From the NCBI RefSeq assembly GCF_018614585.1, contig NZ_JAGGOI010000041.1, positions 1 through 44,211 on the forward strand: 44,211 bases of DNA. Reading direction: 5' to 3'. Of this stretch, positions 14,950 to 22,974 are shown piece by piece. The translations under genes and the position numbers were made by a program. How positions within the stretch are numbered: position 1 is the stretch's first letter; each line of letters opens with the position of its first letter. A model generated the notes under the pieces. It was not told where the DNA came from, searched no databases, and saw only the letters and a list, made by a program, of their open reading frames with translations. This DNA is from Streptomyces sp. ISL-1. GTDB taxonomy: Bacteria > Actinomycetota > Actinomycetes > Streptomycetales > Streptomycetaceae.

Positions 14950-17679
14950 TTACGGCGTCAGCACCTGGCCGATGCGGACGCCCGCGGGCGCGCCCAGCGC
15001 CGCGGTGCCGTAGTACACACCCGACGAAGGGATCACGCCGGACGTGCCGCTGTTGTCGATCTGAAGGATCGTGCCGTTGTTCGCGTCCTCGCCGTCCGCG
15101 CCGATGGCCAGATCCGCCCGCGTGTAGCCGGACAGGTCGGTCAGCGAGACGGATGAGCCGAGGCGGTCGCCGGCCTCGGACTCACCGGGGATCCCGGCGG
15201 TGTCCTGCGTATAGGCGAACGAGCCGGTGCCGCTCGGGCCGGTGGCCGAGCCGCGCAGCAGGATCACCATGCCGGCGTCCGTGCGAGTGGCCCCGAGGCG
15301 TGTGATGTCCTCGCCCTGCACGCCGGTCAGGATGTCCGCGTACCCGTCGAGATTGAGATCGCCTACGGAGACGGCGGCGCCCATGTCGTCACCGGTCTCA
15401 CCCACCTCCGGGACACTGGTGGAGTCCTGGTGAAGGGTGATCCGGCCGGTGGAAGTCAGGCCGGTGGCCGAGCCGAGGACCACCGTCACCGCACCGCCCT
15501 TGGCCGTCGTGCCGGACTCGGCGGCCGAGGGCTGTCCGACGGCGAGGTCGGTGTATCCGTCGCCGTTGATGTCGCCGGCCGCGAGGGCACGGCCGCCCCG
15601 AGCGGTGAGGATCCCGACACGCTGCAGTCCGGACGCGGAGCCCTTCAGCCACAGCAGTCGCGAAATCCCGCCCGGGTCACGGAAGTTGACCGCGACGTCG
15701 GCATAACCGTCCTTGTTGAAGTCACCGGTGGCGGCCGAGGCGTAGGCGACGGCTCCGGTGTACGCGGCGGTGTTCAGCAGGCCGGACTTGGCGGCGCCGG
15801 TCGCGGAGTCGTACGCCCACCAGCGGCCCGGGACACCGGGAGCGACGGAGAAGATGTCCGCCTTGCCGTCGGCGTTGAAGTCACCCGCGGCGACCGTGGT
15901 GCCCAGCTTCTCGCCGTTGGTACGCACCGCGGCATCGGTCCAGTACGCCTTGCCGCTGGTGAGCGCCGGGCCGTACAGGACGCTGATGGAGCCGGTGTCG
16001 ACCTGTGTCGCCAGCTCGTTCTCGCCCGGGACGCCGATGACCAGGTCGGCATAACCGTCGCCGTTGACGTCCCCGTACGCGGAGGACGCGCCGAAGGAGT
16101 CACCGCTCTCGGAGCGGCCGGGAACGCCCGCGCTCTCCTGGTTGAGAGTGCGCTTGCCGGCGTCGGTGGGGCCGTTGAGAGTACCGGGCAGGACAGTGAC
16201 CGAGCCGTCGCCGCTCGCGACCCGGGGCAGGCCGGCGACCAGATCGGTGATGCCGTCCCGGTTGAAGTCGGTGGTCGGGATCGCGGAGTTGCGGCCGGGG
16301 CCGGCCGCGAAGTCACGGATCGAGGAGAGCTTGGCGTACAGGTTCTTGCCGGGACAGGCGGTGGCGAAGCCGTCGCGGTGACCGGAGACGGTGTTCAGCG
16401 TGGCCTGCTGGCCCTCGGTGTACTTCCCCGTGTTGCCCTGGGCGGTCAGCGTCACGGTGCCCTTGGGGTTGCCGCCGTACTGGCCGAGCTTCCAGGCGGC
16501 GACGCGGGCCGCCGACTGCAGCGCGGCGGGGGTCGGCTTCCCGGCCGGCTTGCCCGTCGCGGCATCGCCCTCGAAGTCACCGAGCACGGCGATGCCGGTG
16601 GAGTAGCTGTTGAAGCCGTAGGTGTGCGCGCCCTTGACCGGCAGGTCGGCCCCGCCGGCGCGGCCCTCGAAGATCTGGCCGCACTTGTCGACCAGGAAGT
16701 TGTAGCCGAGGTCGTTCCAGCCCTCGGTCTTGACGTGGTACGTCATGATGCCGCGGACCAGGGCGGCCGACTCGGCGCAGCTGTAGTTGTTCGAGCCGAC
16801 GGTGTGGTGGATGAAGACCGCCTGCACCTTGTCGAGGTACTCGGCGGGGTCGTCGACCATCGACTCGTCGGCGCCCCACTGGGCGCGGTTGACGATCGGC
16901 GGCTGCTTCACCGTCGAGGGAGGCGCGGTCGGCTTGGTGGGCGTCGGAGCGGGGGTCCCGGTCGGGGTGCTCGTCGGCGAGGCCGAGCCGGTCGGGGCCG
17001 CCGAGTCGGTCGGAGTCACGGGGTCGGTCGGCGAGGCCGAGTCCGTCGGGGTGACCGCATCCGTCGGGGTGACCGCATCGGTCGGGGTGACCGCATCGGT
17101 CGGGGTGACCGGGTCGGTCGGGGTGACCGCTTCGGTCGGGGACGCGGACGGGGTCTCCTCCGCGAACGCGGCGTTGTCCATGAGCGGAGCGGCCGGGTTC
17201 TTGGCCTCGGCCTTGCTGACGCCCGGGTCGACCATGTGCAGCTTCAGGTTTTTGGGCAGTGCCTTGCCCGAGTCGACGCGTACCTGCACGGCGGTGGACG
17301 GCCCGACCCACAGCGGCTCGGACGCTCCGCGGTCGGCGCCCTCGGCGCCCTCGGGCCGGTGCGCCTCCAGGTCCAGTGCCTGCCAGCCGGACCACTTGCC
17401 CGTCTCGGCGCTGCGCGTACGCACCTGGGCCGTGCCCTCGACCTTGGCGGTCGAGCTGTCCCAGCCGATGCCCACGAGGGAGAACGGCTCGGTGTCGGTG
17501 TCCGGCAGCTCCCGCTTCGTGGCCCCGCCCTTGGCCAGCTCGAGCGTACGCAGTTTGGCCGCCCGCTCCTCCTGGTGCGGCTTCCTGGGCGGATCTGACG
17601 GGTTGGCCGTGGCTATGGTGACCACCCCCGCCCCGCCGAGGACGACAGCGCCCAGGGTCAGCCAGGTTCGGCGCTTCAT
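14950..17679 (-). CDS. Secreted PGRP-type N-acetylmuramoyl-L-alanine amidase with seven FG-GAP repeats
   Basis: The 909-residue protein begins with a signal peptide (MKRRTWLTLGAVVLGGAG). A beta-rich region follows, then a TPTDAV-type repeat linker (about residues 182-224), a PGRP/amidase_2 domain (about 263-455) and a C-terminal FG-GAP region. Zinc ligands are visible: His in VFIHHTVGS, His in SGHRDG and Cys in ATACPGK. The C-terminus holds seven calcium-type FG-GAP motifs, for example DVNGDGYADLVIGVPG and DINGDGYTDLAVGQPS, which fit one seven-bladed propeller. It should cut between muramic acid and the stem peptide in the cell wall. Start ATG 17679 was chosen for the signal peptide. Nested palindromes, one Crp-like, lie upstream. 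Confidence 0.92.
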   Translation of the reverse strand: MKRRTWLTLGAVVLGGAGVVTIATANPSDPPRKPHQEERAAKLRTLELAKGGATKRELPDTDTEPFSLVGIGWDSSTAKVEGTAQVRTRSAETGKWSGWQALDLEAHRPEGAEGADRGASEPLWVGPSTAVQVRVDSGKALPKNLKLHMVDPGVSKAEAKNPAAPLMDNAAFAEETPSASPTEAVTPTDPVTPTDAVTPTDAVTPTDAVTPTDSASPTDPVTPTDSAAPTGSASPTSTPTGTPAPTPTKPTAPPSTVKQPPIVNRAQWGADESMVDDPAEYLDKVQAVFIHHTVGSNNYSCAESAALVRGIMTYHVKTEGWNDLGYNFLVDKCGQIFEGRAGGADLPVKGAHTYGFNSYSTGIAVLGDFEGDAATGKPAGKPTPAALQSAARVAAWKLGQYGGNPKGTVTLTAQGNTGKYTEGQQATLNTVSGHRDGFATACPGKNLYAKLSSIRDFAAGPGRNSAIPTTDFNRDGITDLVAGLPRVASGDGSVTVLPGTLNGPTDAGKRTLNQESAGVPGRSESGDSFGASSAYGDVNGDGYADLVIGVPGENELATQVDTGSISVLYGPALTSGKAYWTDAAVRTNGEKLGTTVAAGDFNADGKADIFSVAPGVPGRWWAYDSATGAAKSGLLNTAAYTGAVAYASAATGDFNKDGYADVAVNFRDPGGISRLLWLKGSASGLQRVGILTARGGRALAAGDINGDGYTDLAVGQPSAAESGTTAKGGAVTVVLGSATGLTSTGRITLHQDSTSVPEVGETGDDMGAAVSVGDLNLDGYADILTGVQGEDITRLGATRTDAGMVILLRGSATGPSGTGSFAYTQDTAGIPGESEAGDRLGSSVSLTDLSGYTRADLAIGADGEDANNGTILQIDNSGTSGVIPSSGVYYGTAALGAPAGVRIGQVLTP
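17009..17134. repeat. 18-bp tandem repeats encoding the VTPTDA linker
   Basis: About seven copies of an 18-bp unit (gtcggggtgaccgcatcg and variants) lie in a row; the units at 17045-17098 are nearly identical and the outer ones diverge. Each encodes six residues of the linker between the N-terminal region and the amidase domain. Near-identity suggests recent expansion by slippage or recombination. Confidence 0.92.
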
Positions 17680-17801
17680 GCTCAGTGGTCTGTACGCATG
17701 CGACGTACGCGGGCTCAAGTGCCCCACCTCTCGGATAAGTTTCCTTGCGGCGCACCCGTCACGTGGGCGGCCTGCACTACCCAGCGCACCCCGCCCACAA
17801 A

Positions 17802-17849
17802 ACATCACGGGTCACAGCAAGATGTGATGTGGATCACTGGCCGTGATGT
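17802..17849. promoter_or_regulatory. Nested palindromes with a Crp-like site, amidase / STAS intergenic region
   Basis: Outer arms acatcacgg (17802-17810) and ccgtgatgt (17841-17849) are perfect complements. Inside lies TGTGATGTGGATCACT (17823-17838), which fits TGTGA-N6-TCACA at 9 of 10 positions, the CRP consensus. The site is 144 bases before the amidase start and about 185 before the STAS gene. Crp in Streptomyces is known to affect spore germination and cell-wall enzymes, so amidase control is plausible. The 344-bp gap 17680-18023 holds no gene. Confidence 0.55.
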
Positions 17850-18023
17850 CAGGACTCCCGCCAGACCGGTCCGGATGAGCTCCTGGCGCACCCGCGCGGC
17901 GATCGAAAGGCTGCCGACGGCGGCTGCGGAATACAACGCCGTATTCCGGGCACCAGTCACCCAAGAGGGTCATCGGACAGCCCCGCCGCCAGGGGAAAGG
18001 CGTGGAACGAGAGGTGGTGCGTC

Positions 18024-18404
18024 GTGGCCGGACGTGCCGACGCTGCCAACACGCGGCTCGTGGCCGCTGTCCGGCAGATGCCGGCTCAGGACGTTTTTGT
18101 GGTGACACTCGCGGGTGAGCTCGACCATGACTCGGTCGAGGCGCTTCGCGAAGCTCTCGCCGAAGGCTTGGCGTCCGGGGCGAGCCGGATTCTGGCCGAC
18201 TTCTCGGACCTGCGGTTCTGCGACTCGACCGGGCTCAACGCCCTGTTGCGCAGTCGACGCGACGGCCATGAGACCGGCATTCGGCTGGAGCTTGTCGCCC
18301 TGCAACCGCCGGTTGCCCGCATGTTCGACATCACGGGCGCCGGTGCCGTCTTCCGTATGCACGCGAGCCTTGACGAGGCTCTTGCTGACAATTCAGAGAA
18401 GTAG
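18024..18404 (+). CDS. STAS-domain anti-anti-sigma factor
   Basis: The 126-residue protein is a single STAS domain of the SpoIIAA/RsbV type. The motif FCDSTGLNALL carries the serine (Ser68) that anti-sigma kinases phosphorylate; in the unphosphorylated form the protein binds the anti-sigma factor and frees sigma. The N-terminal strand is VFVVTLAGELDHDSVEAL. The GTG start at 18024 follows a GAGAGGTGG region. It is followed 11 bases later by an anti-sigma-type ATPase gene and then, convergently, by a SigB-family sigma gene: together a complete partner-switching set. Confidence 0.93.
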   Translation: MAGRADAANTRLVAAVRQMPAQDVFVVTLAGELDHDSVEALREALAEGLASGASRILADFSDLRFCDSTGLNALLRSRRDGHETGIRLELVALQPPVARMFDITGAGAVFRMHASLDEALADNSEK

Positions 18405-18415
18405 AGGAGGAGGTT

Positions 18416-18862
18416 GTGAGTGTCGTCCTCCCGTCGCAGGGGCAGACCCGCCGGCTCGGCCTGTACGGCACCGAGGGTGTTGTGGGGCGCTGCCGGGACT
18501 TCAGCCGGGAGGCCCTGACCGACTGGCAGTGGATTCCCGCCGCCGACGAGGAGGGCCAGGCAGTAGTCGAGGATGTGCTTCTGCTGGTGTCCGAGGTCGT
18601 CACCAATGCCTGTCTGCACGCCCATGGACCTCAGGAACTTACGCTGCACTGCTCGGCGGACCGGCTGAGGATCGAAGTCACCGACGACAGCCCGCTTCCC
18701 CCACGGCCGCGCCCGCTGGCAGCGGCTGTGCCCGGCGGCCACGGCCTGATCGTCCTGGACCGGCTCGCCCGGAGCTGGGGCTCGGTGCCTCGGGGGAGGG
18801 GGAAGGCAGTGTGGGTGGAGGTGGCGGCGCCACTGCGCATGCAGGGTGCTCGGCAGGGGTAG
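18416..18862 (+). CDS. Anti-sigma-type ATP-binding protein (RsbW/SpoIIAB-like)
   Basis: The 148-residue protein has a GHKL ATPase fold: N box LLLVSEVVTNACLHA, G1 box EVTDDSP and G2 box GGHGLIVLDRLA. The N-terminal part (VVGRCRDFSREALTDW) also fits RsbW-like kinases. Such proteins bind a sigma factor in one state and phosphorylate a STAS partner in another. GTG 18416 is preceded by GAGGAGGTT, overlapping the end of the STAS gene region, so both are one operon. Target sigma factor is most simply the convergent SigB-family gene, but pairing is inference. Confidence 0.9.
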   Translation: MSVVLPSQGQTRRLGLYGTEGVVGRCRDFSREALTDWQWIPAADEEGQAVVEDVLLLVSEVVTNACLHAHGPQELTLHCSADRLRIEVTDDSPLPPRPRPLAAAVPGGHGLIVLDRLARSWGSVPRGRGKAVWVEVAAPLRMQGARQG

Positions 18863-18912
18863 CGGGGTGCGGGGCAGCAGGCTGGTAGCGCCTATTGCCT
18901 AACGCTGTCTCC

Positions 18913-19839
18913 TCAACCGTCCCGACCGTCGTCGCTTTTCTGACTGTCCTGACCGTCCCGACCGTCTTGACCGTCGTCCCGCAGCAGGGCCTCGCGCAGC
19001 AACGTCAGGACGCGGGTCAGCAGCCGTGAGACATGCATCTGCGAGATACCCAGCCGCTCACCGATCTCGCGCTGAGTCAGGTCCTCCACGAACCGCAGGG
19101 ACAGAATCAGCCGATCCCGCTCGGAAAGGGTGGCGACCACCGGCTTCAGTGCGGCGATGCACTCCACCGTGTCGAAGGCCCCCTCGTCCTGGCCCAGACA
19201 CAGCTGTGCCGGCCCCGGGGCTCTGTCGTCATCGAGCGGCGCGTCCAGCGAACGGGCGCTGTAGCCGTTCGCCGCCTGCCGCCCCTGCCGCACCTCGTCC
19301 TCGTCGACGTCCAGCTGGGCGGCCAGCTCGGCATCCGTCGGCGGGTGCCCCAGCCGCTGCTCGAGTGTGTCCGACGCCTTGGCGATGCCGATGCGCAGCT
19401 CCTGCAACCGCCGCGGCACGCGCACAGCCCAGCTGGCATCCCGGAAGAAGCGCTTGATCTCGCCCTCGATGGTCGGGAGCGCGAAGGAGGCGAATTCGAC
19501 CTCACGCTCGACGTCGAAGCGGTTGATGGCCTTGATCAGGCCGACCGTCCCGACCTGGAGGATGTCCTCCATCGACTCACTGCGGTGCGAGAACCGGGTC
19601 GCGGCGAACTTGACGAGGCTGAGGTTGAGCTCGACCAGGGTGTTCCGTACATACGCGTACTCCGGTGTGCCCTCCTCCAGTGATACGAGCCGCCGGAAAA
19701 GCGATACGGACAGTGACCGCGCGTCCATGGTGCCGACCGTCCGTGGGTCCGGGATCTCCGGAAGGTCGACGAGCGCCGGCGGGCGTGGGGCGGGCGCGGC
19801 ACAAACGGCTGGATCGCGGGTGCGCGAGAGGCTCGACAT
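18913..19839 (-). CDS. SigB/SigF-family RNA polymerase sigma factor
   Basis: The 308-residue protein has regions 2, 3 and 4 of the SigB/F/G family. Region 2 includes LVKFAATRFSHRSESMEDIL and FASFALPTIEGEIKRFFRD; region 3 VRVPRRLQELRIGIAKA; region 4 DLTQREIGERLGISQMHVSR. These sigma factors control general stress and sporulation genes in Streptomyces and are usually held by RsbW-type anti-sigma factors, one of which lies next to it. The C-terminus is a hydrophilic tail (DGQDGRDGQDSQKSDDGRDG) encoded by short DNA repeats and is not part of the family. A candidate self-recognised promoter (GNNT-N16-GGGTA) is 53-78 bases upstream. Confidence 0.94.
   Translation of the reverse strand: MSSLSRTRDPAVCAAPAPRPPALVDLPEIPDPRTVGTMDARSLSVSLFRRLVSLEEGTPEYAYVRNTLVELNLSLVKFAATRFSHRSESMEDILQVGTVGLIKAINRFDVEREVEFASFALPTIEGEIKRFFRDASWAVRVPRRLQELRIGIAKASDTLEQRLGHPPTDAELAAQLDVDEDEVRQGRQAANGYSARSLDAPLDDDRAPGPAQLCLGQDEGAFDTVECIAALKPVVATLSERDRLILSLRFVEDLTQREIGERLGISQMHVSRLLTRVLTLLREALLRDDGQDGRDGQDSQKSDDGRDG
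18914..18975. repeat. 9-bp degenerate repeats in the sigma factor tail
   Basis: Repeats of the form ccgtcctga / ccgtcccga encode the Asp-Gly-Gln/Arg tail of the sigma factor. Five to six imperfect copies are seen. They lengthen the C-terminus beyond the conserved family end and may be free to vary in number. Confidence 0.7.
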
Positions 19840-19891
19840 GAGACTCCTTCGACGCTGCTTGGGTATCGCCGTATGAGCTTCTGGCTGATAT

Positions 19892-19917
19892 TTACCCGAA
19901 TGGCGCGTTTCGAAGCC
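19892..19917 (-). promoter_or_regulatory. SigB-type promoter upstream of the SigB-family sigma gene
   Basis: Read on the minus strand: GGCT, 16 bases, then GGGTAA. This fits the SigB pattern GNNT-N14-16-GGGTAY except for the last base. It ends 53 bases before the start codon, so the sigma factor may drive its own gene. Confidence 0.5.
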
Positions 19918-20013
19918 TTACGCCCTTGTGGGGGCCGCCGGCTCCGAGGGTGTCCGTCACACCTCCACGTGCGAGAGTGGACGTGTCGTCGGTCGTAGCA
20001 GGCGAGGTCAGCG

Positions 20014-22956
20014 ATGGATTCTGCGCACACCTCCGGTGGACGGCTCGGTCGCCCATCGGCGGAATTGAGCGAAGAAGGGCTCCGGAAACTGCTCGCGGGG
20101 CTCACGGCAGTACGTGACGGCGACTTCTCCCACCGGCTGCCGGCCGACGAGGCGGAGCTCCTCGGCGAGATCGCGGCTGTCTACAACGGGATGGTCGACC
20201 AGTTGTCCCTGGTCACGTCCCAGGTCACCCGGGTCGCGCGCGAAGTCGGCGGCGAAGGACGGCTCGGCGGCCACGCGCGCGTCCCCCAGGTCAGCGGCGT
20301 ATGGCTGGAGCTCACCACCGGCGTCAACACGATGGCCGACAACCTCACCTCGCAGGTCCGCTCGATCTCCCAGGTCGCCTCCGCGGTCGCGCGGGGCGAT
20401 CTCGACCAGAAGATCCGCGTCGACGCCCGCGGGGAGATCCTGGAGCTGAAGGAGACCATCAACACGATGGTGGAGCGGCTGTCCACCATGGCGGAGGAGG
20501 TCACCCGCGTCTCCCGCGAGGTCGGCACTGAAGGAAACCTGGGTGGTCAGGCGACGGTACGGGGCGTCTCGGGCACCTGGAAGGACCTGACCGACAACGT
20601 CAACTCCATGGCGAACAACCTGACCAATCAGGTACGTAACATCGCCGAGGTCACGACGGCCGTCGCGAAAGGTGATCTGACCCGCAAGATCGACGTCGAC
20701 GCGCGCGGCGAGATTCTCACGCTGAAGACCACCATCAACACCATGGTCGATCAGCTGTCCTCATTCGCCGCCGAGGTCACCAGGGTGGCCCGCGAGGTCG
20801 GCAGCGAGGGCCGGCTGGGTGGTCAGGCCGAGGTGGAGGGTGTCTCCGGCACCTGGAAGCGGCTCACCGAGAATGTGAACGAGCTGGCCGGAAACCTGAC
20901 CCGGCAGGTGCGTGCCATCGCACGGGTGACCAGCGCCGTTGCCGAGGGCGACCTGACCCGCTCCATCACGGTGGAGGCGCCGGGTGAGGTCGGTGACCTC
21001 AAGGACAACATCAACGCCATGGTCGAGTCGCTGCGCGCGACTACCCGCGCCAATGAGGAGCAGGACTGGCTCAAGACCAATCTGGCCCGTCTCTCCTCGT
21101 CGATGCAGGACAGCCGTAATCTCTCCGCCGTCGCTGAACTGATCATGGATGAGGTGCCGCGCCTGGTGTCCGCGCCCTACGCCGCTTTCTTCCTGGCCCA
21201 GGAGACGCCCGACGGGGACGACATCGAGCTCGTGATGATGGCTTCGTACGGTGGGCCCGACGGCCCGGACAAGCCCCCGCGCCGCTTCCGGCTCGGACAG
21301 TCGCTGGTCGGCCAGGCGGCACGCAGCAGGCAAACGCTCACCGTCGAGGGTCTGCCGCCCGGATACGCGACCATGTCCTCCGGCATCGGCTCGGCCGAAC
21401 CCACGACCCTGATCGTGCTGCCGATCGTCGTCGAGGGCCAGGTGCTCGGCGTCATGGAGCTCGCCGCGCTGCGGCCATTCACCGGCATCCACCGGGACTT
21501 CCTCGACAGGTTCAGCGAAACGGTCGGCGTCATCGTCAAATCGCTGATCGCCAGCGCCCGTACGGACGAGCTGCTCGAGCAGTCCCAGCGCCTGACGAGC
21601 GAACTGAGCACCCGTTCTCTGGAACTCCAGTCGCAGCAGGAGGAGTTGCAGCGTTCCAACGCCGAACTGGAGGAGAAGGCGGCGCTGTTGGTGGAGCGCA
21701 ACCGGGACATCGAGGGCAAGAACCTGGAGATCGAGGCCGCCCGCCAGGAACTTGAGGCCCGCGCGCTCCAGCTCTCGCGTACGTCGATGTACAAGTCGGA
21801 GTTCCTGGCCAACATGAGCCACGAACTGCGCACACCGCTCAACAGCCTGCTGATCCTCGCCCAGCTCCTCGCCCAGAACGCGGAGGGCAACCTGACGGAG
21901 AAGCAGGTCGACTACGCCGAAGTCATCCACTCCGCGGGCTCCGACCTGCTTCAGCTGATCAACGAGATTCTCGACCTGTCGAAGGTCGAGGCGGGCAAGA
22001 TGGACGTCCATACGGAACCGGTCACCTTGTCCCGGCTGCTGGACTACGTGGAGATCACCTTCCGGCCCCTGGCGAGCGAACGCGACCTGCAGTTCCAGGT
22101 GGTCAAGGCGCCCAACATGCCGGAAACCGTCGTCACCGACGATGCGCGCCTGCGGCAGGTGCTGCGCAATCTGCTCTCCAACGCCATGAAGTTCACCGAG
22201 CACGGACGGGTCGAACTGCGCGTCGAGTACGCCGACGACGATGAGCTGCCGGATTCCCTGCAGGGCGCCCCCGCCCTCGCGTTCAGGGTCTCCGACACCG
22301 GGATCGGCATCGACGAACAGCACTTGGAGACGGTCTTCGGAGCGTTTCAGCAGGGGGACCTGGCCAGAGGACGGCGCTACGGCGGTACGGGACTGGGGCT
22401 GTCCATCAGCCGTGAAGTGGCCCAACTCCTCGGCGGCGAGATAGGGGTGAGGAGCAGGATCGGTGAGGGGAGCAGCTTCACGCTCTACCTGCCGGTCGGC
22501 GGCGCCGACCAACCGGAAAAGCAGATACCGAGCGCCAGGGGGCGGCCGCACGAGGACGGTCACCGCGCGCAGGAGCCGACGCTGACCGGGCGCGTGGCGC
22601 TGATCGTGGACGATGACGAGCGGAATGTCTTCGCGCTCACCGCGATCCTGGAGCGCGAGGGCATGCGCGTGCTGCGCGCGGACAACGGCCGTGCCGGAAT
22701 CGAACTCCTCGCCTCGAACAGCGACGTGGAGCTGATCCTCATGGATGTGATGATGCCCGGCATGGACGGGCTCTCCGCCACCGCCGCCATCAGGGGGATG
22801 CCACGCTTCGCCGAGGTCCCGATCATCGCGGTGACAGCCAAGGCTATGCCCGGGGACCGGGCCAGGACGCTGGCCGTCGGAGCCAATGACTACCTCACCA
22901 AGCCCGTCGACGCGGACGAGCTGATCGCCAGAATCCACAAGTGGCTGAACGACTGA
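20014..22956 (+). CDS. Soluble hybrid histidine kinase with seven HAMP units, GAF and receiver domains
   Basis: This 980-residue protein has no transmembrane segment. Seven HAMP-type units run from residue 25 to about 350, alternating between GDLTRKIDVDARGE-type and REVGSEGRLGGQAEV-type. A GAF domain (about 365-510), a long coiled coil (520-590), the HisKA box FLANMSHELRTPLNSLL (His603), a HATPase domain (ARRYGGTG-like GLGLSIS) and a receiver with LILMDVMMPGMDG (Asp911) follow. It should autophosphorylate His603 and pass phosphate to Asp911. Poly-HAMP kinases of this type sense osmotic or cytoplasmic signals in other bacteria. It is divergent from the SigB-family gene and convergent with a PP2C phosphatase. 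No response-regulator output gene is adjacent. Confidence 0.92.
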   Translation: MDSAHTSGGRLGRPSAELSEEGLRKLLAGLTAVRDGDFSHRLPADEAELLGEIAAVYNGMVDQLSLVTSQVTRVAREVGGEGRLGGHARVPQVSGVWLELTTGVNTMADNLTSQVRSISQVASAVARGDLDQKIRVDARGEILELKETINTMVERLSTMAEEVTRVSREVGTEGNLGGQATVRGVSGTWKDLTDNVNSMANNLTNQVRNIAEVTTAVAKGDLTRKIDVDARGEILTLKTTINTMVDQLSSFAAEVTRVAREVGSEGRLGGQAEVEGVSGTWKRLTENVNELAGNLTRQVRAIARVTSAVAEGDLTRSITVEAPGEVGDLKDNINAMVESLRATTRANEEQDWLKTNLARLSSSMQDSRNLSAVAELIMDEVPRLVSAPYAAFFLAQETPDGDDIELVMMASYGGPDGPDKPPRRFRLGQSLVGQAARSRQTLTVEGLPPGYATMSSGIGSAEPTTLIVLPIVVEGQVLGVMELAALRPFTGIHRDFLDRFSETVGVIVKSLIASARTDELLEQSQRLTSELSTRSLELQSQQEELQRSNAELEEKAALLVERNRDIEGKNLEIEAARQELEARALQLSRTSMYKSEFLANMSHELRTPLNSLLILAQLLAQNAEGNLTEKQVDYAEVIHSAGSDLLQLINEILDLSKVEAGKMDVHTEPVTLSRLLDYVEITFRPLASERDLQFQVVKAPNMPETVVTDDARLRQVLRNLLSNAMKFTEHGRVELRVEYADDDELPDSLQGAPALAFRVSDTGIGIDEQHLETVFGAFQQGDLARGRRYGGTGLGLSISREVAQLLGGEIGVRSRIGEGSSFTLYLPVGGADQPEKQIPSARGRPHEDGHRAQEPTLTGRVALIVDDDERNVFALTAILEREGMRVLRADNGRAGIELLASNSDVELILMDVMMPGMDGLSATAAIRGMPRFAEVPIIAVTAKAMPGDRARTLAVGANDYLTKPVDADELIARIHKWLND

Positions 22957-22974
22957 CCGCCACGCACGCAGGCG

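Noticed and set aside
17009..17134. Tandem repeats as a possible CRISPR array
   Set aside because: Units are 18 bp, contiguous without spacers, and lie in a coding frame.
15430..17598. 722-residue plus-strand open frame
   Set aside because: Lies antisense to the amidase gene and has no family features; the repeats it shows are the linker repeats read backwards.
19841..19866. Plus-strand GGGTAT at 19861 as a promoter for the hybrid kinase
   Set aside because: It lacks a fitting GNNT at the tested spacings and lies about 150 bases before the start.
20761..22938. 725-residue minus-strand open frame
   Set aside because: Shadow of the hybrid kinase gene, which has complete domains and catalytic residues on the other strand.
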